Source of the DNA: Dromiciops gliroides
Taxonomy: Eukaryota; Chordata; Mammalia; Microbiotheria; Microbiotheriidae
Direction of reading: 5' to 3'
DNA length: 64,000 nucleotides
Assembly (NCBI RefSeq): GCF_019393635.1
Contig: NC_057861.1
Location: 742,130,732 to 742,194,731, forward strand
Shown: piece after piece, positions 22,450-34,924 of the stretch
How the letters are laid out: every line of letters starts with the position of its first letter
Position numbering within the stretch: position 1 is the first letter of the stretch
Position numbers and translations under genes: made by a program
Notes under the pieces: model-generated
What the model was told of the DNA's origin: nothing
The model's database searches: none
Seen by the model: only the letters and a program-made list of their open reading frames with translations

Positions 22450-23185
22450 ACGATGCTCCATCAGAGCCTTCTGACATCAAGGGATTAGGCACTAATTAGC
22501 AGCAGGTTCAGATCTCTTTAGTCAGGCGAGGACAGTGTTTATTCGGTTTGGCCCTAACTGAGGCTATAATCCCAAAGACAAACCAGAGTCTCTTGTAGCA
22601 GAGACCCTGGTTCAACTCCCTCGGCTTCTCCCTTCTCCTGTGTCTCCCTCCCACCCCCGACTCGCCTTCTCTAGCAAAGGAAAGCTTTGTTCTGCCCAGG
22701 AGCTCCCAGGCAAGGCCCAAAGGAGAAGGTGGAGCCAGTGGAGGCCTAGTGAATGAGAACAGACAACAGAGAGGGCTGAGAGAGAACAAAGGTAGCGCAG
22801 GCCTCAGGAAAGTGACCTGGGGAGAGGAGCCGGAACAGAGGCAGGAGAGAGGCTGGGAGCCCATCATCAGCTCGGCTTAGGGAAGTATTGCCCCGGAGCC
22901 TGGAGTCTGCTCAGGGGTCTTCTTAGTCTGGCTTTGTTGGGAAACAGGAGAGAGGTGGTCAGACCTGAGCATCATAGATGTCTATCTGGGAGAGACCTTA
23001 GAGGTCATTTTACAGATAAGGAAATTGAGGCAAATGGAGGGAAGTGATTTTTATAAGGTCATACAAAACTCCCAGTGCAATCCAGAGGCTCAACCGAGCT
23101 TGCACCTAGATAATATTTGGTGTGCACAAGAAGCCTGGCATGGCCCCCACCTCCACACTGACCCTTGCTGAGCCCTGACAGGGAA
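22450..23185. other. Intergenic stretch, nothing recognised
   Basis: It is moderately GC-rich with a Pro/Ser/Leu-rich minus-strand open frame (22508-22867) that has no recognisable similarity. A decayed MIR-like fragment lies at about 22990-23050. Confidence 0.45.
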
Positions 23186-23189
23186 GTTG

Positions 23190-23610
23190 CCTTACTTAAT
23201 GATCCCTTGACAATTCCTTTACGCCTTTGTCTTTGTCCAGGCAGTGCCCCATACCTGCAACACCTTTTCCTTTTTTTCTTTTTTCTTTTTCAGGGCAATG
23301 GGGGTTAAGTGACTTGCCCAGGGTCACACAGCTAGTAAATGTCTGAGACTGGGTTTGAACTCAGGTCCTCCTGAATCCAAGGCTGGTGCCTTATCCACTG
23401 CGCCACCTAGCTGCCCCCTCCTTTCATTTTTTTTTAACCCCCTTGATCTTTCTTCTTGGTTTAGCCCAGGTGCCACCTCTGACAAAAGCAGTGAAGACCT
23501 CCAGTTGGTCGTGGTCTCTCCTGCTCCCAAATGATTTTTTAATCAGTATGTATTTTGTATTTATTTACGTACCTAGGTATCATTTCTCCTCAATATTGGG
23601 GACTGTCAGT
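23190..23610 (+). mobile_element. L2 3' part, interrupted by a SINE
   Basis: CCAGGCAGTGCCCCATACCT before and CCCAGGTGCCACCTCTGACA after the SINE at 23270-23417 match consecutive parts of the L2 end. Confidence 0.6.
23270..23417 (-). mobile_element. A-tailed marsupial SINE
   Basis: Full length, inserted into the L2 fragment. Confidence 0.92.
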
Positions 23611-23634
23611 CTTTGTAACCCCAAAGGTTCTGAA

Positions 23635-23636
<2 letters not shown>

Positions 23637-23687
<51 letters not shown>

Positions 23688-23689
23688 TT
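23637..23689. repeat. (GT)n microsatellite
   Basis: About 26 uninterrupted GT units. Confidence 0.97.
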
Positions 23690-23769
23690 ACAGACTTACC
23701 TCTGGTGAAGCCTGTGGATCCCTTCTCAGAATAATGTATTTAGATGCATAAATTAAAATACATAGGGAA

Positions 23770-23922
23770 AGGGGCAGCTAGGTGGCGCAGTGGACAGAGC
23801 ACCGGCCCTGGATTCAGGAGGACCTGAGTTCAAATCTGGCCTCAGATACTTAACACTTACTAGCTATGTGACCCTGGGCAAGTCACTTAACCCCAATTGC
23901 CTCACTAAAATAATAATAATAG
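23770..23922 (+). mobile_element. A-tailed marsupial SINE
   Basis: Full length; tail AATAATAAT. Confidence 0.93.
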
Positions 23923-23999
23923 AATATATAGGGAAATGAATTATATAGATATAATCATAAAACTATTTTTAAGTTCTCAGACAAGTTCAGGTTAAGAAC

Positions 24000-25200
24000 C
24001 CCAGATTTAGTCCACAGTTGATACTTAATCATAATAAATGGTGTCACATAGAAGTGAATCTGGGCAAATGCCTTCCACAATTGACTGAAACATGCTTGGA
24101 GATTTGGGACAAGATTGATGGTGTTTTGTTCCCAGAGAAGGGCTCGCTGCCTTACTCATTGAGCCCAATGAGGTTCAGACTTGCTCTCTGCAGAGATGGG
24201 GGAGGCCACTGCTGAGCTGCCCTCTTCAACAGAACTGACTTGTTGAGAAGATACTAGGAGAAAGGAAGGGGCAGGAAGACAAACTTGGGGAGGGCGGGAG
24301 AGAAGGAAGGTTGCAAGGGAAGACTCTTGCTCTCCCAAAATGCCAGAGACAGCTGGCACTGGTAACCTGGTTATCACGGTCAGGTACAATTTTGAGCAAC
24401 TTGCTGGAAAAGATCTTGCTCTCTGTATGTGGACTTTTTACTGAATGCAGTTAACAGAGCCTTCCTGTTTCAGCTTCAAGGCTCTGTCCCATTTTTCTAT
24501 TGATTTGATTAAAAAATAGTTTTATTTTTTTACTCCCTCCACCCCCACCCCCCAAATGGGGAGGCCAGTGACTTTCCTGAAAAGCCCTGGGGGACAGCAG
24601 GAGCAATGTCTGACTTCAGCTTCCTTTGGGAACAATGACCACTCCTATGGGGGTTAAATTCAAGATGACCGGTGCCCTTTGGTCCATTACCTCATCTGGC
24701 ACTTGTCCCAAGGCCAACAAAGTGCCAACAGGCCAGGCTGATGATGCCATCAAGGAGGACTTGATAGAAAAGGGAGCCAAAGACATTGGGCAGAAGCAGG
24801 AAAGCACCTGGCATTTGCCTCCTGTTCCAGGCTCAGGTTTCAGAGGTGCCGCTTCCTCCCGCCTCAGGGCTGTTTATACCAACATCTCCTAGCTCCCCTA
24901 GCAACCCATGCTAATTAGGTCAAGGTTCCCCCTCTCGGCTCCAAGGTCCTTTTTATTGATGGATAAATAGGTAGCCAACCTGTGTCTGCTGGGGAGTTCG
25001 CTGGGATAGTTTTCAGCTGTTGGAAATTAAGGCTCGTGGTGCGGATGCAGCACCCTGGAGAAGGTCCATGCCCTGGGAACTGGGAGGCAGTGTGATACAG
25101 AGGACCAGAGTTCAAACCCTACCTGTGACACTTAACCTTTCCACTTACCTTCCCTTCTGTGAGGCTGCCTCCTCTTCTGTAAAATGAAGGGGTTCTCTTA
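24000..25200. other. Intergenic stretch, no gene recognised
   Basis: A plus-strand open frame at 24626-24892 (MGTMTTPMGVKFKMTGALWS...) has no recognisable family. No SINE lies within this 1.2 kb. Confidence 0.4.
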
Positions 25201-25204
25201 CAAT

Positions 25205-25325
25205 TCTTCTCATCAAATGTTTATTAAGCACCTACTCTGGAGCAGACCTTGGGGATAAAAAGCTAAAAAAAATGTCCAAACCCCAAAAAGTCCCTGCCTG
25301 CCAGGAGCTTACATTCTATTAGGGC
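25205..25325 (-). mobile_element. L2 3' end
   Basis: AAATGTTTATTAAGCACCTA and CAGGAGCTTACATTCTA, the reverse of the L2 tail. Confidence 0.65.
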
Positions 25326-25595
25326 ACCACACCCCTATGCACATAATAGAAGACAAATACAAGGTCGTTTGGAGAAGGGGCACTGGCTGTTGGGAGGGAA
25401 GGGGGATTGAGAATACCATCCTGTAGAGAGTCATCCATCTGGAGGAGGGGATGAGAAGGGACACTGTAGGGAAAGAACAAGGGGAAATTCAGTCTGGCTA
25501 CTGTGCCTATGAAGGGGGCACATGGGGGTGGGATTGGAAAGGGAGCTTGGGACCAGGTTAGGGGTGAGCTTTCCAAGTAAAACAGGCAATGGGGT

Positions 25596-25735
25596 GGGGT
25601 CAGCTCGGTGGTGCAGTGCATAGAGCACCAGCCCCGGAGTCAGGAGGACCTGAGTTCAAATCCAACCTCAGACACTAGCTGTGTGACCCTGGGCAAGTCA
25701 CTTAACCCTCATGGTCCAGCACAAAAAAAAAAAAA
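25596..25735 (+). mobile_element. A-tailed marsupial SINE
   Basis: Near full length; slightly shortened at CAGACACTAGCTGTG. Confidence 0.92.
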
Positions 25736-26734
25736 AGCAAACAAACAAAAACAGGCAACAGTGCACTTTAGCTGTGGTATTTTGAATCTCACTCAACCAC
25801 CCTGGGAAGTAGATGCTATTCATTGTCATCCCCATTTTGTGGTAGAGGAAACTGAGACTGAGAAAGATTAAGTGACTTGCCTACTAGTGTTTGAGGCAAA
25901 ACTTTAACACTTATATAGTGTCTACTATGTGCTAGTGGTAGTCGGCAGATGACTATCAGCCTCAGGGGCTCTAAAAGAGCAGTGGTGGCAGCTCCCCTCC
26001 CCCATCTTTCACCTCATTTCTCAGTTAGGCAAATCAATCCCAGCTGCCGCCTTCATCAACCTCAAGCAGCTGTCAAGAAGCCTCAGGAAGCCTCATACAA
26101 AGGCTACGCTTAGGAGAAGAGGCAGGATCTTCTCCAGACCCCATTCCACTCCCCTCTCTCCCCTCCAGTTGCCATCTTTGAAGGAAGTCCTTCCCTAAGG
26201 TGTGGTTTCCTCCTCCTCCACTGTCACTTCAGTAACTGCCACCCATAGTCCATAGCATATGCTCTGGCCAAATACTAAGGGTGCTTAACATCTCTCCTGA
26301 AGGCAAGATCCCACCATGGACATTGTGTTTTCGTTACATCACTCAATGTTTGAGAGAGGGAGGAGGAAGTAGCCCTGGGCTGGTTCTAATGAAGACTTTG
26401 AGCCAGGTCCCCCCAGTCACTAACCCCAGTTTCTGATAGTAGCAATGCTCCATCCCCGCAGGCTCCAGCTCTAACTTGGATCTGAAGCCCTGGAATGAAT
26501 CAAGCCCAGGCATTTAGGGAAATGGAGTGTTTTCCACGACAGACCCTCCCTTCCTGCCTTTTTCTTCACATTCTAAAAGGCTGAGACCAGACAAGGCTCC
26601 CGTGTGCTATAAGAGGCACAGTTCACAGTAAGGCTTTCAGGCCTTCTCAGTAGCTTGTATCTGAATGAAGGGAGGTCAGCAGGAAAAGGAACCTACCTTG
26701 GATATACAGGGAAGGGAAAAGAAGAGCATTTATA

Positions 26735-26940
26735 GGGCACCCACTGTTTGCCAGGCAGGCATTGTGCTAAGCATTTTACAAATACCATCCCATTTGATCC
26801 TTACAACAACCCTGGAAGGCAGGTGCTGTTAATTTCCCCATTTTACAGATGAGGAAACTGAAATAAACAGAAGTCAAATTTGAACTCAGGGCTTCTTGAC
26901 CCGAGCTCCCACCCAGCCCATCTCCATCCATTACACCACC
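26735..26940 (-). mobile_element. MIR/CORE-SINE
   Basis: TTTGATCCTTACAACAACCC then CCATTTTACAGATGAGGAAA and ATTACACCACCT, a long reverse copy. Confidence 0.75.
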
Positions 26941-27099
26941 TCTAAGTCTTAACAACTATGGGCTAGTGAATGGTGATTGATCATAATCACATGAGACAGC
27001 CATGCAAAATCCTGGGCCTACTTGGAAGCCAAGTAGCAGGGGTAGAGCTGTTTCCCCCAGATATCACCTTCCATCTCCTCTCTATAGATCTGGTATAAA

Positions 27100-27235
27100 G
27101 ACAGTCATTTTTAATGCTCTCTCCCCCATTAGAAAGTGAGCTACTTGAGGGCAGGCACTGTGTTTTTGCCTTTGTATCCCTAAAGCTTAGTACAATGCTG
27201 TCACAAAGTAAGCATTTAATGCTTGTCCAGCCAAA
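27100..27235 (+). mobile_element. L2 3' end
   Basis: CCCCATTAGAAAGTGAGCTA, CTTGAGGGCAGGCACTGTG, then TTTGTATCCCTAAAGCTTAG. Confidence 0.8.
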
Positions 27236-27724
27236 TGGATTTTGGAAATCCGAAGTCCCTGGGCCAGATCCCTGGGTTCAAATCTGCCCCTTCCTACTCA
27301 TGTGATCCTGGAAGACTCATTTAACTTCCTGGGTCTGTTTCCTCATCTCCATTAGCATAGAGGAGTCTGGGGGAGGCCAAGAAGCAGGATTCAAATCCCA
27401 CCTCTGACCCTTACTATGTGGTCCTAGTAAGTCATTCCTATGAGCCTGTTTCCTTGTATGTAAAAGAAGATTGGACCCAGTGGCCTCTGGGGTCCCAATA
27501 GATCAGATTCCATAAGTGGTCCAAAAATCATGTGGGGTGTGGGGGGGGTGTCTTTGTCCTATCATAACTAATGTCAGGATGACAGAGTTGATCTGCAAGT
27601 AACTTCCCCTCCTCCCCCCACCCCAGGCCTCCAGACATTTCAAGCTGGGAAGGGGCTTGCCTGGAGGCCCTGCAGTCTCTAAGTGATATCCAACCACCAG
27701 ACAAAACTCATCAGCACTGCAATT

Positions 27725-29310
27725 GGATTTTAAGGAGCAAAGATTTTATTTTAATAAGTTATAAGATACAATTTTACAATCCTGCATGTGGGTGCTGCTT
27801 CTTCTTCCATTTGCTAGTTTACAAGGTTGTGAGCATTTCACATGAAGGCACGGTACACAAAGAAAGCAATGGGGCACCACAGTCTCCCTTGGGCTGGGCT
27901 TTCACCTACACCCACTCTTCCAGCCAATCAATTCTGGTGATGACAGAATCCTGGCCAGGGGATCAGGCTCATGCCTCGGGGCCTGTTCTGAAAGAGCATC
28001 TTCTTCCAAGGGTTTTTTCCCCAATCAGTTGAATGAAGCTCATCAGAAAGTTTACCCAGGTGGCCAAAGTGAAACATTTGGTATTTGTGGTATCAGACCA
28101 TCCCCTAAAGTTGAGGGGAATGGGGGGGTGGGGGGCTGAAATTTGGGATTGAGGGATGAGGGGTGGGGGAGAACACCCTCTCAAGTTTTTCACAGGAATG
28201 GGATGAAATATTGCAAAAGTGATCCCAGGAGGGCAGATCCTCCCAGACCAAGAAGTCCACGCCCAGCTTCTGACCAGTACTCACTGTAGGTGCTAAGAGG
28301 GAAGCAGCATGATCAAGTCACTGCCCCTCCTTTCACAATGAACTGATAAGTGCTTCAGAGAAAGCTGAATTCCTTACCATCTGTTATAAGACCCACAACA
28401 AAAATGCCCGCCCCCCACCCCCCAGAAAGGTTCCTATTTTAGCTCTCCTCTCTGCAGCGAGAGGCCTTGAGCTTGCAGTCTGGCCCCTTCACACTTGGCT
28501 GCAATTTGAATTTTATGAGTTTGACAAAAAGCTAGTAATGATCCCAACACACAAGTGAAATATGTGCAAAGGAGGAAGCCTGTTGGGGTGGGGTTAAAAA
28601 GTAACCTTTGGCAAAGGGGCTGCCGCCCAAGCCTGCAGTGTCTTCCCACTGATCAACAGAGCCTGAAGGTAAACACAGCAAGTTGGGATTCCAGGAGAAA
28701 ATAGCAAAGACGTGGGAAAACTACCAGGGGCCTATCTGCTTTGCTAACAGCTTAACAGGCCTCTCGAAGAGAAGAGCCACAGGGAACCGGTACAAAGTGT
28801 TAGCGTTAAAACAGGGGTAAATAACTTAGTAGCCCTTTTCATCCCACAAGGCACAAAAATTAATATCATGTGTGTACCAAGTTTGAACCCCATTTCCTTT
28901 TCATTAGAAAAAACAAAAACACCCTCCCCTTAGTAAGGACGGTCTGGTCCCCAAACTCATTTTTTTAAAAGGCAGTTCCAGTTTTGGTTCACGTTCACGA
29001 CCTCGAATGTCTGCAGTGAAATCAGCGTGCAGGCCCATCACACGCATGATCTTCAAATGCTGTCTGTGAAGGACGGGACTGAGAGGTATCATTGGAATCG
29101 AGTGCACAGAAATGGACATTAATGACATTTGAAATTTCTAAGCTTTGAGATTTGGAAAAGTCTCCTAAAGAATAAAAAGTTTAGCATTTACTTCTGGACG
29201 TACTTAAGTATGAGCTGCATATTTAGATACTACATTTCATTTCCACAAAAGGCCCATAAACTCTGTATAAAAATCAACATTACAAATAAAGCATTTCGTT
29301 AGGACCTGCT
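27725..29310 (-). other. FLNB: FLNB 3' untranslated region
   Basis: About 1.58 kb separates the stop codon from the poly(A) signal. The length is similar to the roughly 1.5-kb human FLNB 3' UTR. No SINE lies inside it, against roughly one every 1-2 kb elsewhere in the window, which fits retention of functional sequence. Confidence 0.85.
27745..27750 (-). terminator. FLNB: FLNB poly(A) signal AATAAA
   Basis: AATAAA on the minus strand is followed within about 30-60 nt by a GT-rich stretch (27690-27720, GTTTTGTCTGGTGGTTGG), the usual downstream element. Cleavage is expected near 27725. Confidence 0.8.
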
Positions 29311-29498
29311 TTAAGGGACTGTGACATGGAAGGGACTTCCAGGAATGTGCTCCTCGCCCCACTTGACAGCCAAAACATAATCTCCCTTCTCCTTCACAAC
29401 GTAAGTCACGTTATATTGCTGGTTTCCTACGTGTTTCATGGACACTTCTTCGCAAGGTGTGGTGGGGCCATGGACACCAATCAGTAACATATTGGAAC
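29311..29498 (-). CDS. FLNB: FLNB terminal coding exon, repeat 24
   Basis: The coding part is 188 nt after acceptor TTTTAG. It encodes [20 protein letters not shown] to [14 protein letters not shown] and stops at 29311-29313. Repeat 24 mediates homodimerisation. The sequence is nearly identical to human FLNB as I recall it and clearly different from FLNA and FLNC at the same positions. Confidence 0.98.
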
Positions 29499-29544
29499 CT
29501 AAAATACAAAAGAATCAAGGTTAAATCACAGTGGAATCAAGAGT

Positions 29545-29720
29545 GGTGGGCATGTGTAAAATAAGCCAAAATAACTCTTCTGGTGGGATCCCCAAGAAAT
29601 TGGTCTACTCATCCATTGCTGGTGGAAATTCATGGATGTGGAATCATTTTGGAAGACAATCTGAAAGCCCACGAAAGGATCACATAATCGCGCCCTTTGG
29701 AAATATACCCTTAGAGTGCT
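29545..29720 (+). mobile_element. L1 3' fragment
   Basis: ATTGCTGGTGGAAATTCATG, GGAATCATTTTGGAAGACAA, then GCCCTTTGGAAATATACCC, typical of the L1 ORF2/3' UTR boundary. Confidence 0.6.
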
Positions 29721-29810
29721 GTTGTGAAGAAAAAAGTCAAAAGGGAGCCCAGGGACCGAACATGCCCCAGGAGGCGGCACCTGAAAAGAGACCCAGGAAA
29801 GAGTTCAGGT

Positions 29811-30029
29811 TTTGTTGTTGTTCAGTCACATCCAACTCTTCATGACCCCATTGGGGGTTTTCTTGGCAGAGATACTAGAGAAGTTTGCCATTTCCTTCTC
29901 CAGCTCATTTTACAGAGGAGGAAACTGAGGCAAACAGGGTTAAGTGACTTGCCCAGGGTCACAAAGCCCAGGTTTGAACTCCGATCTTCCTGACCCTAGC
30001 TTTATTCAGTGTACCACCTAGCTGCCCTA
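29811..30029 (-). mobile_element. tRNA-RTE SINE
   Basis: Full length in reverse: TTGTTGTTCAGTCACATCCA, CCCCATTGGGGGTTTTCTTG. Confidence 0.9.
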
Positions 30030-30162
30030 AAGAGGTTAGGTAGGAGAACCAAGTAAGAAACTGTCTTAGGAAGCCAAGGGAAAAGAGAGACAATCCAGGA
30101 GGAGGTGTTGGCCAGACCATATCAAAAGTTGCAGATAGGTTGTCAATGAAGAGGTAAAAGGG

Positions 30163-30325
30163 GGACAGCTAGGTGGCACAGTGGTTAAAGCACTGGCCCT
30201 GGATCAAGAGGACCTGAGTTCAAATCTGGCCTCAGACACTTAACACATACTAGCTGTGTGACCTTGGACAAGTCACTTAACCCTAACTTCCCAACAAAAA
30301 CAAACAAACAAACAAACATTAATAA
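30163..30325 (+). mobile_element. A-tailed marsupial SINE
   Basis: Full length; (AAAC)n tail. Confidence 0.92.
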
Positions 30326-30329
30326 ATAA

Positions 30330-32600
30330 AATGAAGAGGTAAAATGGGGTTGAGGAAGACATAGCCATAGTATTTAGCATTTAAGAAACTGTTGGTAACC
30401 TGGAGAGACCATTTTCAGTTGAGCATAGGGTCTGAAAGCCAGATTATAAGGGGCTGGGAAGTGATTAAAAGAGAGGAAGTAGAGGCAATGACAGTAGACT
30501 GCCTTTTCTAGGAGTATAGCTGTGAAAGGAAGGAGAGATGTAGGATGATACATAGATATCATTATAACCGGAAGAAAATTCAATAAGTTAACAAAAGCAA
30601 AACTGAAGGAAGTAGATAGAATCTAGAAACTCAGAGATAAGCCAAGAACTACTGGACTTCAACAAAAATGAGACCAAAAAAGGGATTCTTGTCCCCCGTA
30701 TGTCAAGAAACCATAAGAAAATTTCCTAGCATTATTCACCTTAAGGGACAGAATTTATAACTACAGAATCCACAGGATGACAACAGATGAAGATCATATT
30801 CAACTCACCCAAATATAGTGTTGTAAAAACTTACGACTGAGAAATGACTACAAGCAGCTGACATGGAACACAATACATATGAAAAGAGACAGGATTTTTC
30901 ACCCGAGATAAGAAATAACAGCAAGTTCTGAAATAGGGTACATGATAACTCAAGAAAAGTGCTGCTTCACCCCTAAATTAGCTCCCTGAGAATACTCTGC
31001 CAAGAATAATACTGTTGTTTAAATCTGCACAAGTTCCAGAAATTCCTAAAGCAATGGCCAAGACTGAGTAGGACCTTTGAGATGCAAACCAATCAAAATA
31101 ACTCTTCCAAAGTAAAGCTAAAGAAAATTGCATAAACAGAATGGGCTGGCACCGATAGATTGTGACCTGCATTCAACCCTTATGAGATGGTAGTTATCTT
31201 GATCATTGACTTTGTCAAAGCAGCAAAGAGTAGGTTAGAGCCAGTGGGGGACCAAGAAGAGATGACTGGAATGCACCCTGATTATGGGGTAGCTGGAAAG
31301 GCTTCATAACCAATGGAGACTTCCATGGCAGAGAGTGGCTAAAGCAATGGCTATGTGCAGCACAGAGATATTGAGTCTGGGAGGTCCTGCATGACCTCTA
31401 GGGAAGGAAACAGGATTGTGAGGACACTCCTGCCCTCCTCCCACAACTAAACTGCGTCACAGGGGACAATAAAGTGCTTAGATAGATGGGTGAGTTACCC
31501 AGTGGTATTTATGAAAGCTCTTATTGTACATTAAAAAAAAAAAAGACGAGGTACTAATCAAAAGAGATAATTAATCATGGGCTTTGGCTTCAAGGAACAT
31601 TTCACAAGATAAACATATAGAGATAGCAGAGGATATATTCTCCCTGAACTTGGAAACCCAGCCATGTAAGGGGCCAAGGATCCAGATTTTGGGGGAGAGG
31701 GGGAGTGTGATTTCTCCATGCATTACAGATCAATGAATATATTGGACTGTGTCTCCAGGTTATTCACTGGACCAGAGGCTGCATATGCACAGTGAACTCA
31801 CTCCCCCATAGCCTTCAGTTTCTCCAAAGTCCTGATATCTCTATGTTGTTCTGTGGGCCCCTGCCCAGAGTACCCTTGCCCCACTCTGCTCCCAGGCTAG
31901 AGGTCAAAGAGGCATAGTGCCAATAAAGCAATGACAACAAACTGGAAAAAACCTAAATGTTAACAACGGGTGATGCACTGAACAAACAATGATACATCAC
32001 CACAACAATAACATTAAGGACTAATATGAGAGAGAAATTAAGTTCCAAGAAGCAAGACAGTGGAGTCAGAAAAACACAGGGAAAGAAAAACATGTATGGA
32101 TAGATGAAAGGGCAGAGGCAAAGGAGACTCAAAGGGCGTAACTAGCGAGCTGCCGTGGTTAGAAATGTCGGACGTGAAAATTCCTTTAAGTGTAAATAGT
32201 TATAAATGTATATTTAATTGGCTTTGCCATTATAAAATTAAGTGCATAAAAGTTTTATGGTTTTATTTTTTTTTTTTAAGAATAAGTAGGTAGGTATAGC
32301 CCAGGCTACAAATTCAGGCTATAAAGATAGTTGCTTTTATGCTTTCTTATTTCCCTAAGCTATGGCTTTCTCATCCCCTCACTATTCAGTCCTGATCACT
32401 GGGTGAGGAGCAAAAATCTGTGGGTTCGAAGTCCCAGTTCATGGGATTCTAAGCCAGGTCTCTCCTAAATCCTAAGCTCTCTCCATTACACTGCTGAAGA
32501 AGGAGGTACCACCCAAAACTCAGACACCACAAATGTGAATTATATCCAATTACCTTCAGAGGACACATACTCAGACTAGCAATGAAAATGCTCAGAAGAA
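30330..32600. other. FLNB intron, AT-rich, mostly unrecognised
   Basis: This is the last FLNB intron. Besides an L1 3' tail-like piece (31925-32130), the sequence is AT-rich and without recognised genes. A minus-strand open frame at 30978-31172 has no known relative. Confidence 0.45.
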
Positions 32601-32609
32601 ACAATGTTG

Positions 32610-32772
32610 TTGTTTTTTTGTTTGGTTTTTTTTTTTGGTGAGGCAATTGGGGCTAAGTGACTTGCCCAGGGTCACACAGCTAGTAAGTGTTAAGTGTCTG
32701 AGCTGGGATTTGAACTCAGGTCCTCCTGACTCCAGGGCTGGTGCTCTATCCACTGCTCTACCTAGCTGCCCC
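32610..32772 (-). mobile_element. A-tailed marsupial SINE
   Basis: Full length; flanked by AAACAATG-like direct repeats. Confidence 0.92.
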
Positions 32773-33169
32773 AACAATGATATTTATAATAAAGTATGAA
32801 AATTGCCATATATATGTTATATCATTTGATTCATAATTGTGTGAGATAGGTGGATTATTATTTTACAGATGAAACTGGGGATGAGAGAAGTAAGTGACTT
32901 GCCCAGGGTCACACAGCTTTTAAGAGTCTGTGGGGTGATCTGAGCTTAGGTCTTCCTGAATTCACCAAGCCCCTAGCCACCCATAAAGTAGGAGATAAGT
33001 GTTGAAAGAAAGTTGAGAACATTCTATAGTATACTCTAAATGTATACTATACCTTAATATTAAAGATCAAACTGGAAAATGATCATATTCCTCTCATAGT
33101 TATAGGTAGAAGAGGTATTCTTAACCAAACAATAGGTAGCAGTAATTACCAAAGGTAAAATAGATATGT

Positions 33170-34140
33170 TTGGTTATTTGAAATTAAAAAACTTTTGCAC
33201 AGACAGAATTAATACACTCAGGATAAGAAGGGAAGTGGTTGAATGGGGGAAAAAAATCTTTGCATCAAATTTCTTTGATAAGGGTATGTTATTCAAAATA
33301 TACAAATAATTAATAACAGCTATTCCCCAGTAGATAAATGGGCAAAGGCTGAACAAACAGTTCAACAGAAATTCAGAGTATTCACAGCCTCATGAAAGAA
33401 TGCGCCAAGTCATTAATAATAACAAGAGAATTGCAAATCAAAAGAACTGAGGTGTCACCCCTGCAAATTGGCAAAAGTGAAAAGAAAAAAAAAAGGCCAC
33501 AGTCTATGTTAGAGGGTTTGAGGAATGATAGGTACACCAATACATTGTTGGTAGAGTTGTGAAATGGTACAACCATTTTACACAAATAAAGTGACTAAAA
33601 TGTTCATACCCTTTGGACCAAAGTTTCCATTACTGGGCTTATAATCCAAGGGAGCCATTGATAAGTCCCCATATACTTGAAAATATCGATAGCAGCAATT
33701 TTTGTGATAGTGAAGAATTAGGAACAAAGTAGATGCCCATCAATGGGAATGGCTAACCCAGCTGTGGTACATAAATGTAATGTGATGAATACAGAGAAGC
33801 CTGGGATGATCTCTATGAACTGATACAGAGCCAAGAGAACAATATACACAAGAACTGCAACAATGTGAATGAAAAGAACAATGACACACTAAGAAAGTAA
33901 AAGGGAATGCAACAAAATTATAAAGATTAATCAGAATTTGAAAGAGCTATGAGAAGATTCCCCCAAGCTATGCCTTTGTGGAGATTCACAGGTGTGACTC
34001 ATTGAACATGTTTATTGGTCAGTTGTGCTGACTTTTTTCCCCTCTCTCAAAAATACTATTTATCACATGGGATGGCTCTCTAGGAAGGGGAGGGATACTT
34101 GGGATAACTGATGGCAACGTTAAGAAAAAGAAAATGTCAA
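33170..34140 (+). mobile_element. L1 ORF2 end and 3' UTR
   Basis: TTGAAATTAAAAAACTTTTG, AAATGGGCAAAGGCTGAACA, TGCAAATCAAAAGAACTGAG, then CCATTACTGGGCTTATAATC follow the order of the L1 ORF2 C-terminus and 3' UTR. The frame is heavily broken. Confidence 0.85.
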
Positions 34141-34244
34141 TAAAAACTTATTTTTCTGGGGTCAGACCCAGCCTCAGATGGCTTGACTTTGGACAGGTAC
34201 CCTCTGACTTGCCTCACCCCTTGAACCCACTTGGCTTCACTTAC

Positions 34245-34448
34245 CCGCCTTGCTGCAGTCGACCAGGAAGGTGCTCTTCTGACCCACGAATGCTTTCACG
34301 AGCCCTGCTCCCTTTGAAGTCACCTTGCTGGCATCCGAGGAAGCTTTCGGGACAGCACTGTAGCAGGTTTCTGTGGAAGATCTGGTCACTGATTCAACCA
34401 GGATGGAAGAGGTCTCATTGGCAGTGCCTGGGCTGACCAGGCGTTGAC
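34245..34448 (-). CDS. FLNB: FLNB exon, hinge 2 and start of repeat 24
   Basis: The exon is 204 nt, acceptor TCTAG, donor GCGG|GTAAGT, phase 1-1. It encodes GQRLVSPGTANETSSILVES (hinge 2), then KASSDASKVTSKGAGL and FLVDCSKA of repeat 24. Hinge 2 gives play between the rod and the dimer contact. Confidence 0.97.
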
Positions 34449-34763
34449 CTAGAGAAGACAGACATTTCAACCCTTTAATGTCTAAAACTTGCTAGGGTGG
34501 GGCCTCGCAGTTCTCCTGTCCAGAATTCAGACTCCTGAATTCCTCGATAGTTTTTGGGTTATTGTTGGTCAAAAGCCAAGACCAAGGTCACATCTGGAGA
34601 ACAGATTTTCTTAGCCCACGAAGACTGGGCTCAGTTCCACCCCAGTCCTGGTTTTCAGCACCAACATTGTTCACTGATAAGGTCTTGATGGACCAACAGT
34701 GTCAACTATCTCTACACCTGGCCATGCTCCCCTGGGGAATTCCATCTTTACCTGTCACTTTGG

Positions 34764-34920
34764 GTTTTTTGGTTTTTTTGGGTTTTTTTGCGGGGCAATG
34801 AGGGTTAAGTGACTTGCCCAGTGTCACACAGCTAGTGTCAAGTGTCTGAGGTCAGATTTGAACTCAGGTACTCCTGAATCCAGTGCCGGTGCTTTAACCA
34901 CTGTGCCATCTAGCTGCCCC
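34764..34920 (-). mobile_element. A-tailed SINE straddling an FLNB splice donor
   Basis: Full length, flanked by 16-bp TTACCTGTCACTTTGG (34748-34763 and 34921-34936). The right repeat covers the last 12 exon bases and the first 4 intron bases of FLNB exon 34925-35143. Confidence 0.95.
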
Positions 34921-34924
34921 TTAC

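Noticed and set aside
22508-22867. 119-residue minus-strand open frame, Pro/Ser/Leu-rich
   Set aside because: No Kozak context, splice partners or known motif.
24626-24892. Plus-strand open frame MGTMTTPMGVKFKM...
   Set aside because: Considered as a processed pseudogene, but no parent gene is recognisable.
30978-31172. Minus-strand open frame resembling a membrane segment
   Set aside because: Short, intronic, no similarity or splice context.
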